Assembly: GCA_041946965.1 (NCBI GenBank)
Contig: JBHGBM010000077.1
Span: 1 to 26,785 of the forward strand
Length of the DNA stretch: 26,785 nucleotides
DNA from: JBHGBM01 sp041946965
GTDB lineage: Bacteria; Acidobacteriota; Terriglobia; Bryobacterales; Bryobacteraceae
Direction: 5' to 3'
Shown: in pieces, positions 16,168 through 24,916 of the stretch
Layout of the letters: each line of letters begins with the position of its first letter
Position numbering within the stretch: the first letter of the stretch is position 1
Notes under the pieces: generated by a model
Told to the model about the DNA's origin: nothing
The model's input: the letters and a program-made list of their open reading frames with translations, nothing else
Databases searched by the model: none
Translations under genes and position numbers: made by a program

Positions 16168-16698
16168 CTAAGATAGCCTTTTTGCGGCCACGCCCGCAAG
16201 GTGAAAGCGGCGCCCGTATTCCTCCCGCGTGCACAGGCTGTCGCGGTCGAGCGCGCGGTCGACAGCCAGCACTCCGTGGAGGTGGTCCACTTCGTGCTGC
16301 AACAGCTCCGCAAACGCGCCGCGAGCGTCGATGGAGCGCGGTTCTCCGGCGGAGTCCGTGTAGCGCACGCGCACGCTTTCGGCGCGTTCCAGGTAAACCA
16401 TCAAGTTGGGGAAGGAGAAGCAATCGTCCCACAGCCGCATGCGGGCCGGACCAAGCTCGGCGGCCTCCGGGTTGATCAGCTCGTAGGCGGCGCCTTCAAA
16501 TTCGATATATATTAATCGTTTCGCTTCACCGATCTGGATGGCGCTGATGCCGCGTCCAAAGCCGTGTGTGCGCCGGAATTCGTGCAGAGTGTCGCGCAGG
16601 TCCCGGAAGATCAGCTTGGCCTCGTGAAGGTCCGAAACAGGAGAGGATACGACCCGCAGCATCGGGTCGCCCAACTGCAGAATCCTGCGGGCGGGCAT
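16168..16698 (-). CDS. def: Peptide deformylase (divergent motif 2)
   Basis: Removes the N-formyl group from new proteins. It has 176 aa starting MPARRILQLGDPMLR. The three deformylase motifs are present: motif 1 GRGISAIQIG (residues 48-57, versus GxGxAAxQ), motif 2 DDCFSFPN with metal ligand C93 (family consensus EGCLS), and motif 3 QHEVDHLHG with H135, E136 and H139. All metal ligands and the catalytic Glu are kept, but motif 2 is unusual, so it could be a secondary deformylase with altered specificity. I chose the ATG at 16696-16698; a GTG at 16728 would overlap the divergent kinase gene. Only 8 bp separate the two divergent starts. Confidence 0.86.
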   Translation of the reverse strand: MPARRILQLGDPMLRVVSSPVSDLHEAKLIFRDLRDTLHEFRRTHGFGRGISAIQIGEAKRLIYIEFEGAAYELINPEAAELGPARMRLWDDCFSFPNLMVYLERAESVRVRYTDSAGEPRSIDARGAFAELLQHEVDHLHGVLAVDRALDRDSLCTREEYGRRFHLAGVAAKRLS

Positions 16699-16706
16699 AG
16701 GTACAC

Positions 16707-17717
16707 ATGAGAATAACAGCAAAAGCACCGTGCCGCGTCGATCTGGCCGGCGGAACCATCGACATCTGGCCGCTCTACCTTTACCACCCCAACGCCGTCA
16801 CGGTGAACTTCGCCGTGGACCGTTATGCGAGCTGCGAACTGACCACACGCGGCGACCGCAGGATCAACATACGCTCGCTAGACCTGAAGGCGGAAGAGAG
16901 CTTCGACTCCCTGGATGCGTTGCGGACGGCGAAGCGCTACAAGCTGCCGTTAGCGGCTTACGTGATCCGCTATTTCGCCCCGCGCGAGGGCTTCGACCTG
17001 GTGACCAACTCGGAGGCGCCCGCGGGCGCGGGCATCTCCGGTTCCTCCACCCTGATCATCGCGCTGGCCTCGGCGTTCAACAAGCTGACCGGCGCGGGGT
17101 GCCACATCGAGAAGATCCGCGAGATCTCGCAGAACGTGGAGGCGCAGATTATCCGGGTGCCCACGGGATGCCAGGATTACTACCCGGCGATGTACGGCGG
17201 CGTCAGCGCCATCGAACTTACCGAGGCGGGCATCGCGCGCAAGGCGATCCACGTGGACCAGGCGGACCTGAACGCGCGCATCGTGCTGGCCTACACCGGC
17301 GTGCCGCGCAATTCCGGCATCAACAACTGGGAGGTCATGAAGGCGCACATCGACGGCGACCGCAAGGTCTGGCGCAACTTCGACCGCATCGCCGAGATCG
17401 CCCACGCCATGCGGCAGGCGCTGGAGCGCGCCGACTGGAAGGAAGCCGCGCGGCTGCTGCGCGAAGAATGGTCCTTCCGCAGGAAGAACGCGCCGGGCAT
17501 CAGCACGCCGCTGATCGACAGGCTGGTGGAGGTCACGCGCAAGGCGGGCGCGGTGGGCGCCAAGGTCTGCGGGGCGGGCGGAGGCGGATGCGTCATCTTC
17601 CTCGCCGAGCGCGGCGCCAAGGCCGGAGTAGCCGCCGCCATCGAGCGCGAGGGAGCCACGGTCCTGCCGGTGACGGTGGCGCCCCGCGGCGTCCGCGTGC
17701 TCTCAGAGAAAGCGTAA
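16707..17717 (+). CDS. GHMP-family sugar kinase
   Basis: 336 aa. The start MRITAKAPCRVDLAGGTIDIWPLYL is the usual GHMP kinase substrate strand. The ATP loop is SEAPAGAGISGSSTLI (the PxxxGxGSS motif), and the C-terminal motif is AKVCGAGGGGCVIFL. The family phosphorylates small molecules such as galactose, mevalonate, homoserine or heptose 7-phosphate. The general look fits sugar kinases related to D-glycero-D-manno-heptose 7-phosphate kinase, but no heptose genes are nearby, so the substrate is left open. It is divergent from def with 8 bp between starts and converges with the VOC gene 4 bp from its stop. Confidence 0.88.
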   Translation: MRITAKAPCRVDLAGGTIDIWPLYLYHPNAVTVNFAVDRYASCELTTRGDRRINIRSLDLKAEESFDSLDALRTAKRYKLPLAAYVIRYFAPREGFDLVTNSEAPAGAGISGSSTLIIALASAFNKLTGAGCHIEKIREISQNVEAQIIRVPTGCQDYYPAMYGGVSAIELTEAGIARKAIHVDQADLNARIVLAYTGVPRNSGINNWEVMKAHIDGDRKVWRNFDRIAEIAHAMRQALERADWKEAARLLREEWSFRRKNAPGISTPLIDRLVEVTRKAGAVGAKVCGAGGGGCVIFLAERGAKAGVAAAIEREGATVLPVTVAPRGVRVLSEKA

Positions 17718-17721
17718 GGGG

Positions 17722-18159
17722 TTATTTCTTCAGCGCCGCCGCGGCGCGCTTCTCGAGTTCTTCGCGGGACAGGTCTTCTTTGCGGGTGGCGATCCACCAG
17801 AGATTGCCGCCCGCGTCCCGCACGCCGGCGTTCCGGTCGCCATAGAACTGGTCGGCGGGCTCCATGACGGAGGCGCCGCCCGCCGCTATGGCACGGCGGT
17901 AGGCCGCATCTGTGTCTGCCACGTACAGGTAGATCATGGCCGGCATGGCCGGCTGCTCACCCATGGGTTCGCCCAGCATGATGATTGAGTCGCCGATGCG
18001 GACCTCGGCGTGTGCGATGCGGCCGTCCGGTTGCGTCATCCGCTCGATCTCTCCGGCGCCGAAGGCCTGCTTGACGAAGTCAATGACTTTAACCGCGTCA
18101 CGAACCACAAGATACGGTGTGGCCGTGTGGTACCCCTCGGGAATTGGTTTCACCGCCAT
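17722..18159 (-). CDS. VOC/glyoxalase-fold protein (PhnB-like)
   Basis: 145 aa starting MAVKPIPEGYHTATPYLVVRDAVKVIDFVKQAFGA, the typical opening of PhnB/YdcE-type vicinal-oxygen-chelate proteins. It contains RIAHAEVRIGDSIIMLGEP and YLYVADTDAAYRRAIAAG, then FYGDRNAGVRDAGGNLWWIATRKED. These proteins are often small binding or resistance-type proteins; no substrate can be assigned. The ATG at 18157-18159 is preceded by GGAGGG at good spacing; upstream in-frame residues belong to the methyltransferase region on the other strand. The C-terminus is lysine/alanine-rich (EELEKRAAAALKK). It is divergent from the methyltransferase gene. Confidence 0.9.
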   Translation of the reverse strand: MAVKPIPEGYHTATPYLVVRDAVKVIDFVKQAFGAGEIERMTQPDGRIAHAEVRIGDSIIMLGEPMGEQPAMPAMIYLYVADTDAAYRRAIAAGGASVMEPADQFYGDRNAGVRDAGGNLWWIATRKEDLSREELEKRAAAALKK

Positions 18160-18199
18160 TGGTTTCCCTCCGTTATACGAACTAATATAGCGGAGGCAC
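18160..18199. promoter_or_regulatory. Shared divergent promoter region with mirrored ribosome sites
   Basis: Forty base pairs separate the VOC start (minus) from the methyltransferase start (plus). The ribosome sites of the two genes form an inverted pair, CCTCCG at 18167-18172 and CGGAGG at 18191-18196. The AT-rich middle holds -10-like hexamers on the minus strand (TATATT, TATAAC). Both promoters must lie within or beyond this gap, so the two genes may be co-regulated. Confidence 0.5.
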
Positions 18200-18796
18200 G
18201 TGAAACGGGTGTTGTTAATTGCGGGGGGTTTGCTGCTGCTGGCCGGCGGCGGCGCCGGCATTGGTGTGTGGCGATACGCTCGCGGGCCGGGGTTCGAACG
18301 CGAAACCGGCAGGCTCGCCGCGCTGCTGGAATTGCGTCCGGGAATGACTGTGGCGGACGTGGGCGCGGGCAACGGGCGAATCGCGGCGCGGCTGGCGCAA
18401 AGGCTCGACGCGGGCGGCCGCATCTACGCCACCGAAATCGATCCGGGGAAGCTGGCGTCGATCCGGCAACAGCCCGCCCTCGTGCCCGTCGAAGCCACGG
18501 AACACTCCACGGGCCTGCCGGAGGCGTGCTGCGATGCCATCTACTTCCGCCGGGTTTACCACCACGTGACGGACAGGGTATCGTTCGGAAGGGGAATCTA
18601 TGCCGCGCTGCGCCCCGGCGGCCGCCTCGTGGCGATTGATATGATCTCCGCGCGGTGGCTGCCCTTCCTGCACCACGGCATCGCGCGCGGCCGCGTGGAA
18701 AGTGAACTGACCGCGGCGGGCTTCACGCTGGAGCGCGTGATCCCGCGCTGGTCGCCTGTCGATTACTGCCTGGTGTTCCGCAAAGCGGCGCGCTAA
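18200..18796 (+). CDS. Membrane-anchored SAM-dependent methyltransferase (class I)
   Basis: 198 aa. The N-terminal hydrophobic anchor MKRVLLIAGGLLLLAGGGAGIGVW is followed by a class I methyltransferase domain. SAM motif I is TVADVGAGNGRIAARLA, the acidic end of strand 2 is IYATEIDPGKL, and a post-motif segment is FRRVYHHVTDR. The C-terminal LRPGGRLVAIDMIS fits motif III-IV of UbiE-like enzymes. The substrate is unknown; the anchor suggests an envelope or exported location, or a cleaved signal. The GTG at 18200 follows GGAGG by only three bases; a GTG at 18209 is an alternative start. Nothing else in the neighbourhood points to a pathway. Confidence 0.88.
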   Translation: MKRVLLIAGGLLLLAGGGAGIGVWRYARGPGFERETGRLAALLELRPGMTVADVGAGNGRIAARLAQRLDAGGRIYATEIDPGKLASIRQQPALVPVEATEHSTGLPEACCDAIYFRRVYHHVTDRVSFGRGIYAALRPGGRLVAIDMISARWLPFLHHGIARGRVESELTAAGFTLERVIPRWSPVDYCLVFRKAAR

Positions 18797-19420
18797 TTCA
18801 ACGCCAGCGCCGGCGGGCGGCAGTCAGGCTGAGTCTTGCCGTTTCAGTGCCGGCCGTTTCACCGGTGCTCCGCGCCCAACTTGCCAAACCGCGTGTCTTG
18901 ATCCGGAACTGGGACAAAGAACGCTGCGTCCAGTGCAGGTCGTGGCATTGCCGGCGACCACGCTGCCGGAAGCGGACCGCAACGAGAACAACTCATCACC
19001 GCGGCCCTCGAACGATCCCCCTCGGCCGGGCGCGCGGCGGCCTGCCGCGCATCGCCCTGCTGGCGCCGCACAGGGTTCACTCCGGGCTCGCCGCCGAGGT
19101 CCTGGACAACCGGCAGCGCGTCGGAACGCAGCCTTCCAGCAGCATCCCGAACGGACGTACGTGGCGGACTTCAGGCTCCGGCGCAACGCTGGGAACAGCA
19201 AGCGCCGGCCCGGTTCCACAGATCACCTTCAGCCAGCCCTCTGCGCCCCTCGGCGGAAGATAGGCTGCTGAAATTCTGCGAAAAGCGCGGCAGTCCTCAC
19301 ATACTGCCGGAGTATGCTACACTTCCGATAGCCTTCATTCCCAGCCATCACGGATTTACCCCGGCGCCGGGAGGCCCGGGTTCGAAAAACGTCCGACACG
19401 GAAGAAACGAGGTGCCCGTC
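18797..19420. other. About 620 bp without a supportable gene
   Basis: All frames open over this stretch give arginine/proline/alanine-rich translations with no family resemblance and no good ribosome site. It could be a decayed gene or plain intergenic DNA. A weak -10-like pair (TATGCT/TACACT, 19313-19323) without a good -35 lies before the next gene. Confidence 0.5.
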
Positions 19421-19726
19421 GTGTTATATGAAAGCACAAGAGTTCTCCTGCGCGATATCTTGTTGTCGTTGCAGACCGCGGGCAAGATTCGATGGGATGA
19501 TCAGATCGAATGGGCCGGCGAATGCGCGTATGAGGTGCACCAGATGGCCCGTCCACTGTACATGGGCTACACGGTTCAAGGCATCAACAGGGTTCCCGTG
19601 TGCGTGCCCGTATCGGAAAGGGCCGCCCGGGCCATACCGCACGTCAAGTCCATGGCGAGGGCCATCCGGCGCAGAGACCAGGCTGCCGCGGTATCGAGCG
19701 GCAAGGCTGCTCTGGCTGAAATGTGA
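19421..19726 (+). CDS. Hypothetical protein
   Basis: 101 aa, starting MLYESTRVLLRDILLSLQ from the GTG at 19421; AGG lies eight bases upstream. An alternative GTG at 19412 adds three residues. I do not recognise a family. The protein is mixed alpha/beta in look, with no signal peptide or membrane segment. It has a central IEWAGECAYEVHQMARPLYMG segment, a basic run AIRRRDQ and an alanine-rich end. It stands alone: a gene-free stretch precedes it and a promoter follows it. Codon use is like that of its neighbours, so it is probably a real gene, but the evidence is modest. Confidence 0.55.
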   Translation: MLYESTRVLLRDILLSLQTAGKIRWDDQIEWAGECAYEVHQMARPLYMGYTVQGINRVPVCVPVSERAARAIPHVKSMARAIRRRDQAAAVSSGKAALAEM

Positions 19727-19761
19727 CCCGCCGCGAAGCGGGCATTTGGCTGAACTCCTGA

Positions 19762-19790
19762 TTGACAATCGAACGCGCTGAGCGCATAAT
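19762..19790 (+). promoter_or_regulatory. Strong sigma70-type promoter
   Basis: A perfect -35 hexamer TTGACA (19762-19767) and -10 CATAAT (19785-19790) are separated by exactly 17 bp. The spacer contains a small palindrome around GCGCTGAGCGC. Transcription would start near 19797, giving a leader of about 95 nt before the first DUF6804-like gene at 19891. It likely drives the following run of small genes. Confidence 0.75.
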
Positions 19791-19890
19791 GGGGAACGAC
19801 TGAGCACTCTCGCCCACTCTCAGATGATCTGAACTAAGTCAGGTAATCTGGCCCGCCCCTTAGTCTATCGTCCAACCGCGGAGGTTGTGA

Positions 19891-20244
19891 ATGCGCATAA
19901 AAATCACGAAATATGTCTCCATTGCAGCTTTGCTGCTCGCAGCGGTGTTTTGGAACGTGGCGGCGACTTACCAGCTCGCGCTGAATGTGATCGTCAGTAT
20001 GGGTGCCGGCGTCGTCATGGTGCAAGCCGCGCAGGCGAGAAAATATCGGTGGGCGGCCGGTTTTGCCTTCATCGCCCTGCTGTTCAATCCCGTGGCGCCG
20101 CTGTTCCCGCTTGCAGGGTTGAGCCTGATGCTCGTCCTGCTCTCAATCATACCCTTTGCGGTTTCATTAGCCGTATTGAAGTCGCAGCCACTGCTCTCGA
20201 TGCCGTCCATCACGGATCGGAACCCGGGCAGTCAATCCCTGTAA
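19891..20244 (+). CDS. DUF6804-like small membrane protein (copy 1)
   Basis: 117 aa with about four hydrophobic segments. It starts MRIKITKYVSIAALLLAAVFW and continues with MGAGVVMVQAAQARKYRW and FIALLFNPVAPLFPLAG, a pattern I associate with DUF6804 (the NP-aromatic turn). It has no known function and is probably an inner-membrane protein. The ATG at 19891 follows GGAGG at 19879-19883. It is related to the next gene: KYVSIAALLLAA against KWISVAALLLAA, and LLFNPVAPLFPL against LLYNPLAPVFDL. The two appear to be a tandem duplication. The hydrophilic tail SITDRNPGSQSL differs from the second copy. Confidence 0.8.
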   Translation: MRIKITKYVSIAALLLAAVFWNVAATYQLALNVIVSMGAGVVMVQAAQARKYRWAAGFAFIALLFNPVAPLFPLAGLSLMLVLLSIIPFAVSLAVLKSQPLLSMPSITDRNPGSQSL

Positions 20245-20261
20245 CGCAGGGAGGATCCACT

Positions 20262-20711
20262 GTGTCTACCTGCGTTGGCTCGCAAGCGCCGCCGGCACGT
20301 TGGGAACCTCCCCCAGCGAAACCGCTGAACGAAACGGTGTGGCAAGCATGGGCGCTCAAAGGCCGGGCGCGAGACGCCCGGGGCCGCGCCGCGCGGGTGA
20401 AGGCGGCGAAGTGGATCTCGGTTGCGGCGCTGCTGCTTGCCGCGACGGGGCTGTGGTCCCACATTCCGCCGCATGATGTTGTGACCCGGTTTATTGTGGC
20501 TGCGGGTGCAACCGTCGTGATGCTTCAGGCGTTCCACGCGAGGTACTACGGCCTTGTGGCCGTGTTTGGGGCTCTGGCGCTGCTTTACAACCCCCTGGCG
20601 CCTGTTTTCGATCTTTCAGGGCAGTGGCAAAGCGCCGTTGTGGCGGCAAGCGCCATCCCGTTCGCTGCGTCACTCGCCTGGCCCGATATAAGGGCGGTGC
20701 GCAGTGAATAG
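20262..20711 (+). CDS. DUF6804-like small membrane protein (copy 2, with N-terminal extension)
   Basis: 149 aa from the GTG at 20262, which follows GGGAGG at good spacing. The same frame is open further upstream, but that part overlaps copy 1 and is rejected. It has an N-terminal hydrophilic extension of about 48 residues, then the same four-segment membrane core as copy 1: KWISVAALLLAA, ATVVMLQAFHARYYG, LLYNPLAPVFDL and ASAIPFAASLAW. The extension has a Pro-rich start and a basic part, ALKGRARDARGRAARVK. Its end overlaps the next gene by 8 bp, pointing to co-translation. Function is unknown. Confidence 0.78.
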   Translation: MSTCVGSQAPPARWEPPPAKPLNETVWQAWALKGRARDARGRAARVKAAKWISVAALLLAATGLWSHIPPHDVVTRFIVAAGATVVMLQAFHARYYGLVAVFGALALLYNPLAPVFDLSGQWQSAVVAASAIPFAASLAWPDIRAVRSE

Positions 20712-21201
20712 CTTTCCCGGACTGGCTGCCGCGTCCTTTGTCCTCTTCGCGGCGATGCCTCCGCTGGCACTGGCGGCTGATCTTTCGCAGTACCGCGGGT
20801 TCAAATTCGGAACAGGCCTGCGCGCCATGGCCGGACGCCTGGGCGCAGCCGCGTCTGAGGCGAAGGTGCTCCACCGTCGCCCGGCCCTGATCCAGGAGCT
20901 TGAGTCGTGGCCCCAATCCTCCCAGACAGAGCCGGCTAAGGATCTGGTCTTCAGCTTTTGTAACGGTGAACTGTATCGGATCCTCATCAAGTACGACCGG
21001 TACGACATGGAGGGGTTGACGGACGAAGACGTCATTGACGCTGTCTCCCTGATGTACGGACCTGCGGCCGGGCTTGCCCCTCCGGCTCGAAAACAAGCCG
21101 AGGTTTCGCCTCTGATGAGCCGCTCTCCTGTCGTGTGTCCGTTCCGCGAAGCTGATGAAATCGCACTGGCCAGAGACTGGTGCAAGGTACCGGTGGCCTG
21201 A
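20704..21201 (+). CDS. Secreted protein of unknown function
   Basis: 165 aa from the GTG at 20704, overlapping the previous gene by 8 bp. A signal peptide MNSFPGLAAASFVLFAAMPPLALAA is followed by DLSQYRGFKFGTGLRAMAGRLG. Also notable are KVLHRRPALIQELESWP and DLVFSFCNGELYRILIKYDRYDMEGLTDEDVIDAVS. I associate this layout with secreted acidobacterial proteins that are usually longer, so the short C-terminus after MYGPAAGLAPP may be a truncation or frameshift; this is from memory and not checked. The mature protein has three cysteines. No enzymatic motif was seen. It is probably periplasmic. Confidence 0.7.
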   Translation: MNSFPGLAAASFVLFAAMPPLALAADLSQYRGFKFGTGLRAMAGRLGAAASEAKVLHRRPALIQELESWPQSSQTEPAKDLVFSFCNGELYRILIKYDRYDMEGLTDEDVIDAVSLMYGPAAGLAPPARKQAEVSPLMSRSPVVCPFREADEIALARDWCKVPVA

Positions 21202-21239
21202 GGCCGCTAGGTTCGAACATGCGGGATCGGAATCACCAG

Positions 21240-21542
21240 ATGCCATTTAACCAGTTCACCCCTCGAGCCCTTACTGCGTCATCCATTCGGGCGAATGCGC
21301 CAGCCGCATCCGGGCTCTACGCAATTTCGAACGCGCGCGAGTGGATTTATATCGGGGAGAGTGATAATATTCAAGCCGCCCTCCTGAACGTCCTTCAGGA
21401 ACGCGACTCGGCGCTGATGAAACGGCAGCCGACCGGATTTGTATTTGAAATGTGCGCCCCTGCCGGCCGGGCGGCCCGGCAGGATCGCCTCATTTCCGAA
21501 TATGAGCCCGTCTGCAATCGGATGCCCCGTGGAAACTTGTGA
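21240..21542 (+). CDS. GIY-YIG-fold protein lacking the catalytic arginine
   Basis: 100 aa from the ATG at 21240; an ATG at 21219 would add seven residues. The GIY-YIG core is visible: SGLYAISNAREWIYIGESDNIQ, with GLY at residues 25-27 and YIG at 37-39. The usual Arg after the second motif (NIxxR) is Ala here (NIQAALLNVL). The C-terminal LISEYEPVCN resembles the family's EYxPxCN end. It is probably not a nuclease, but it may still bind nucleic acid; this is inference. It ends just before the following gene's ribosome site, so the two are likely expressed together. Confidence 0.7.
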   Translation: MPFNQFTPRALTASSIRANAPAASGLYAISNAREWIYIGESDNIQAALLNVLQERDSALMKRQPTGFVFEMCAPAGRAARQDRLISEYEPVCNRMPRGNL

Positions 21543-21553
21543 GGAGTGTGAAA

Positions 21554-21892
21554 ATGCGGTTCGTTCTGTTGGGATTTGACCAGGATGCGGGGGTGCGTGC
21601 GTACGCATTCAAAGGCATCGAGGGCGCTGCGGATACGGCCTATACGGTTCAGGTAGAGCTGGCCTTGATTTCCCAATATGGCATTCGGATTCAGGATCTT
21701 CCGCTGTTGTGCCGCGAACTCCTGGAGCGGCGTGTGGAAGCTGGCGACGACCGGACGTTGACCTTCACCGAATCGGACATGCGCGTCCACGCTAATGGCT
21801 GCGAGATGGCGCGACAATCAGCCGCTCAGAAGAGGAAGAATAAACGAGAGGACCTGACAAGAGCCCACTGGGGGGCGCAGTTGCCAAAGTGA
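21554..21892 (+). CDS. Conserved-looking 112-aa protein of unknown function
   Basis: 112 aa from the ATG at 21554, with GAGGAG seven bases upstream; this decides the start over a GTG at 21539. It begins MRFVLLGFDQDAGVRAYAFKG and contains LALISQYGIRIQDLPLLCREL and RTLTFTESDMRVHANG, then a basic Lys-rich tail (AAQKRKNKRED). I recall similar uncharacterised proteins in Acidobacteriota but cannot name a family. There is no signal peptide. Placement directly after the GIY-YIG-fold gene suggests a two-gene unit. Confidence 0.7.
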   Translation: MRFVLLGFDQDAGVRAYAFKGIEGAADTAYTVQVELALISQYGIRIQDLPLLCRELLERRVEAGDDRTLTFTESDMRVHANGCEMARQSAAQKRKNKREDLTRAHWGAQLPK

Positions 21893-22174
21893 CCGCGTCT
21901 TCTCGTTGTAGTCGCGGACCTTTCGTCAACTGCGATCGTCAAATGTATTCATAACCCGCCGGTGCATGAGTCGCCGGCATGACAGAGATTTCCCGGCGCC
22001 CGTTTTGAGTGCCCGCACTGCCTGCCGGAGCCTGAAGGGCTCGGGTACCTGGTCTGAAATCAGTGAGCTGCTTCCACGGCGCGCGACCGCTGTGGGGCAG
22101 CCGCTTTTGGCGGCAGGCTGGCGGGCTGCCAGCCCCCTTACTCCCTTGCGGTCGCGGCTCGGACCCGGCCGCCG
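21893..22174. other. 282-bp gap between convergent genes with tandem hairpins and a REP-like stretch
   Basis: No gene is supported. Two tandem hairpins lie at 22102-22134: GCCGC-TTTTG-GCGGC, then GGCTGGC (22116-22122) with GCCAGCC (22128-22134). A segment at 22150-22163 (GGTCGCGGCTCGGA) recurs in the palindrome upstream of rnj. The hairpins may end transcripts of the genes on either side, though no U-run follows. Confidence 0.55.
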
Positions 22175-23316
<1,142 letters not shown>

Positions 23317-23320
<4 letters not shown>

Positions 23321-23922
23321 TTGGCTATGCTCCGCAATTGCTCGTAGACCTCCCGCGTCTGGCGCAGGGTGTCCTCTTTTGTGCCCGAAGTATCAATGAC
23401 GTAATCGGCGTATTTCCGTTTGAGGGAAAGCGGCATCTGGCGCCGGAGCCGTTCCAGGACCTGCTCGCGGCTCGCGCCGTCGCGCTGGATGGAGCGGGAG
23501 ATCTGCTGCTCCTCATCGCAGACCACCAGCACCAGCTTATCGAAGCGCCGGTAGCTGCCGGTTTCGATCAGAATGGCCGCCTCCACCACGACAATGGCGC
23601 GCGGATCGCGCGCGGCGAACCGGGCGGCCATGGCCTCCTCCCGGCGAATCACGGGCGGGTGGACGAGGGCGTTCAGACGGTCCAGCCGCTCCGGGCGCCC
23701 GAAGACCTCGGCCGCGAGCTTGCGCCGGTCAATCCTGCCATCCGCGTCCAGAATGCCCTGGCCGAACTCGCGCACGACGCCGTCATACGCCTCGCCGCCG
23801 GGCAGCAGCACCTCGTGTCCCAGCGCATCGGCCTGGATGAGACGGCATCCCATGCCGGCGAGCGCCTCGCCCACGAAGCTCTTGCCGGAGGCCAGCCCGC
23901 CGGTAAGCCCCACCTTCAGCAT
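23317..23922 (-). CDS. coaE: Dephospho-CoA kinase
   Basis: Last step of coenzyme A synthesis: phosphorylation of the 3'-hydroxyl of dephospho-CoA. It has 201 aa starting MLKVGLTGGLASGKS, with the P-loop at residues 8-15. IQADALGHEVLLPGGEAY is the usual second motif, LVHPPVIRREEAMAAR the CoA-domain segment, and DKLVLVVCDEEQQISRSIQRDG the lid region. I chose the ATG at 23920-23922; a longer in-frame start lies inside folD. It overlaps folD by 7 bp upstream and the htrA start by 3 bp downstream. Confidence 0.96.
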
Positions 23923-24830
23923 AGACGGCGTTCGGCCGCCTCCACGGTATTCACCATGAGCATGGCGACGGTAAGCAGGCCCACGCCGCCGGGCACGGGA
24001 GTGTAGGCTCCGGAGCATGCGGCCATCGCCGCGGGATCCACGTCGCCCACCAGAACGCTGCCTTTGCGCTCGAAAGCGGCCAGCCTGTCCGGGGCGCTGC
24101 CAAATACCCGTTCCACCTCGGCGCGGCTGGAAAGGCGGTTCATGCCGACGTCGATCACGGTGGCGCCGGGGCGAATGTACTCCGCCGTAAGCATGGCGGG
24201 GCGGCCGATGGCGGCCACCAGGATCTCACCCTCGCGGCACACGCCGGGAAGATCGGGAGTTTTCGAATGGCAGATGGTGACGGTGGCGTGCTCGTGCAGC
24301 AACATCATGGCCGCGGGTTTTCCCACGATGTCGCTGCGGCCCACAACAACCGCGCGCTTGCCGGCGATGGGGATGTGGTTCCGTTTGAGAATCTGGATGA
24401 TGCCGGCGGGCGTGCAGGGGCGCGGGCCGGGCCGGTTGGCCACCAGGTTGCCCACGTTTACGGGATGGAACCCGTCCACGTCCTTATCGGGCGCCACCGC
24501 CATGAGGATCGCCTTGGTATCGACGTGCTCGGGCAGCGGGAGTTGTACGAGGATGCCGTCCACATCCTCGCGCGCGTTGAGCGTCTCCACCAGCCGCAGC
24601 AGTTCGGCGGTGGTGACGCTTTCCGGCGGCGTGACGCTCTCGCTCACGATACCCAGTTCCGCGCAGGCTTTGACCTTGTTGCGGACGTAAATCTCGGAAG
24701 CGGGATTGCGGCCCACCAGCACCACGGCGAGGCCGGGAGGGCGGCGGGAGGCGCACAGAGCCGCCACGCGCGGTTTCAGTTCGGCTTGGATTTGATCTCG
24801 CAGACGACCGCCGTCGAGGATTTCAGCCAT
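23916..24830 (-). CDS. folD: Bifunctional methylene-THF dehydrogenase / methenyl-THF cyclohydrolase
   Basis: Interconverts 5,10-methylene-, methenyl- and 10-formyl-tetrahydrofolate. It has 304 aa. The catalytic Lys is probably K52 in IYVRNKVKACAELGI. VDGILVQLPLPEHVD and DKDVDGFHPVNVG are classic FolD signatures. The NADP motif is AVVVGRSDIVGKPAAMML, and PVPGGVGLLTVAMLMVNTVEA closes the protein. The ATG is at 24828-24830. It lies 86 bp after the rnj stop on the same strand and overlaps coaE by 7 bp. Confidence 0.97.
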   Translation of the reverse strand: MAEILDGGRLRDQIQAELKPRVAALCASRRPPGLAVVLVGRNPASEIYVRNKVKACAELGIVSESVTPPESVTTAELLRLVETLNAREDVDGILVQLPLPEHVDTKAILMAVAPDKDVDGFHPVNVGNLVANRPGPRPCTPAGIIQILKRNHIPIAGKRAVVVGRSDIVGKPAAMMLLHEHATVTICHSKTPDLPGVCREGEILVAAIGRPAMLTAEYIRPGATVIDVGMNRLSSRAEVERVFGSAPDRLAAFERKGSVLVGDVDPAAMAACSGAYTPVPGGVGLLTVAMLMVNTVEAAERRLC

Positions 24831-24916
24831 TCAATTTGAAGATAACACCGCGCCGCAGCCCGGCGGCGCACACAATCCCGCAGGCGCCGCGAGTGACGAT
24901 CATACGAGAAGAGCCG

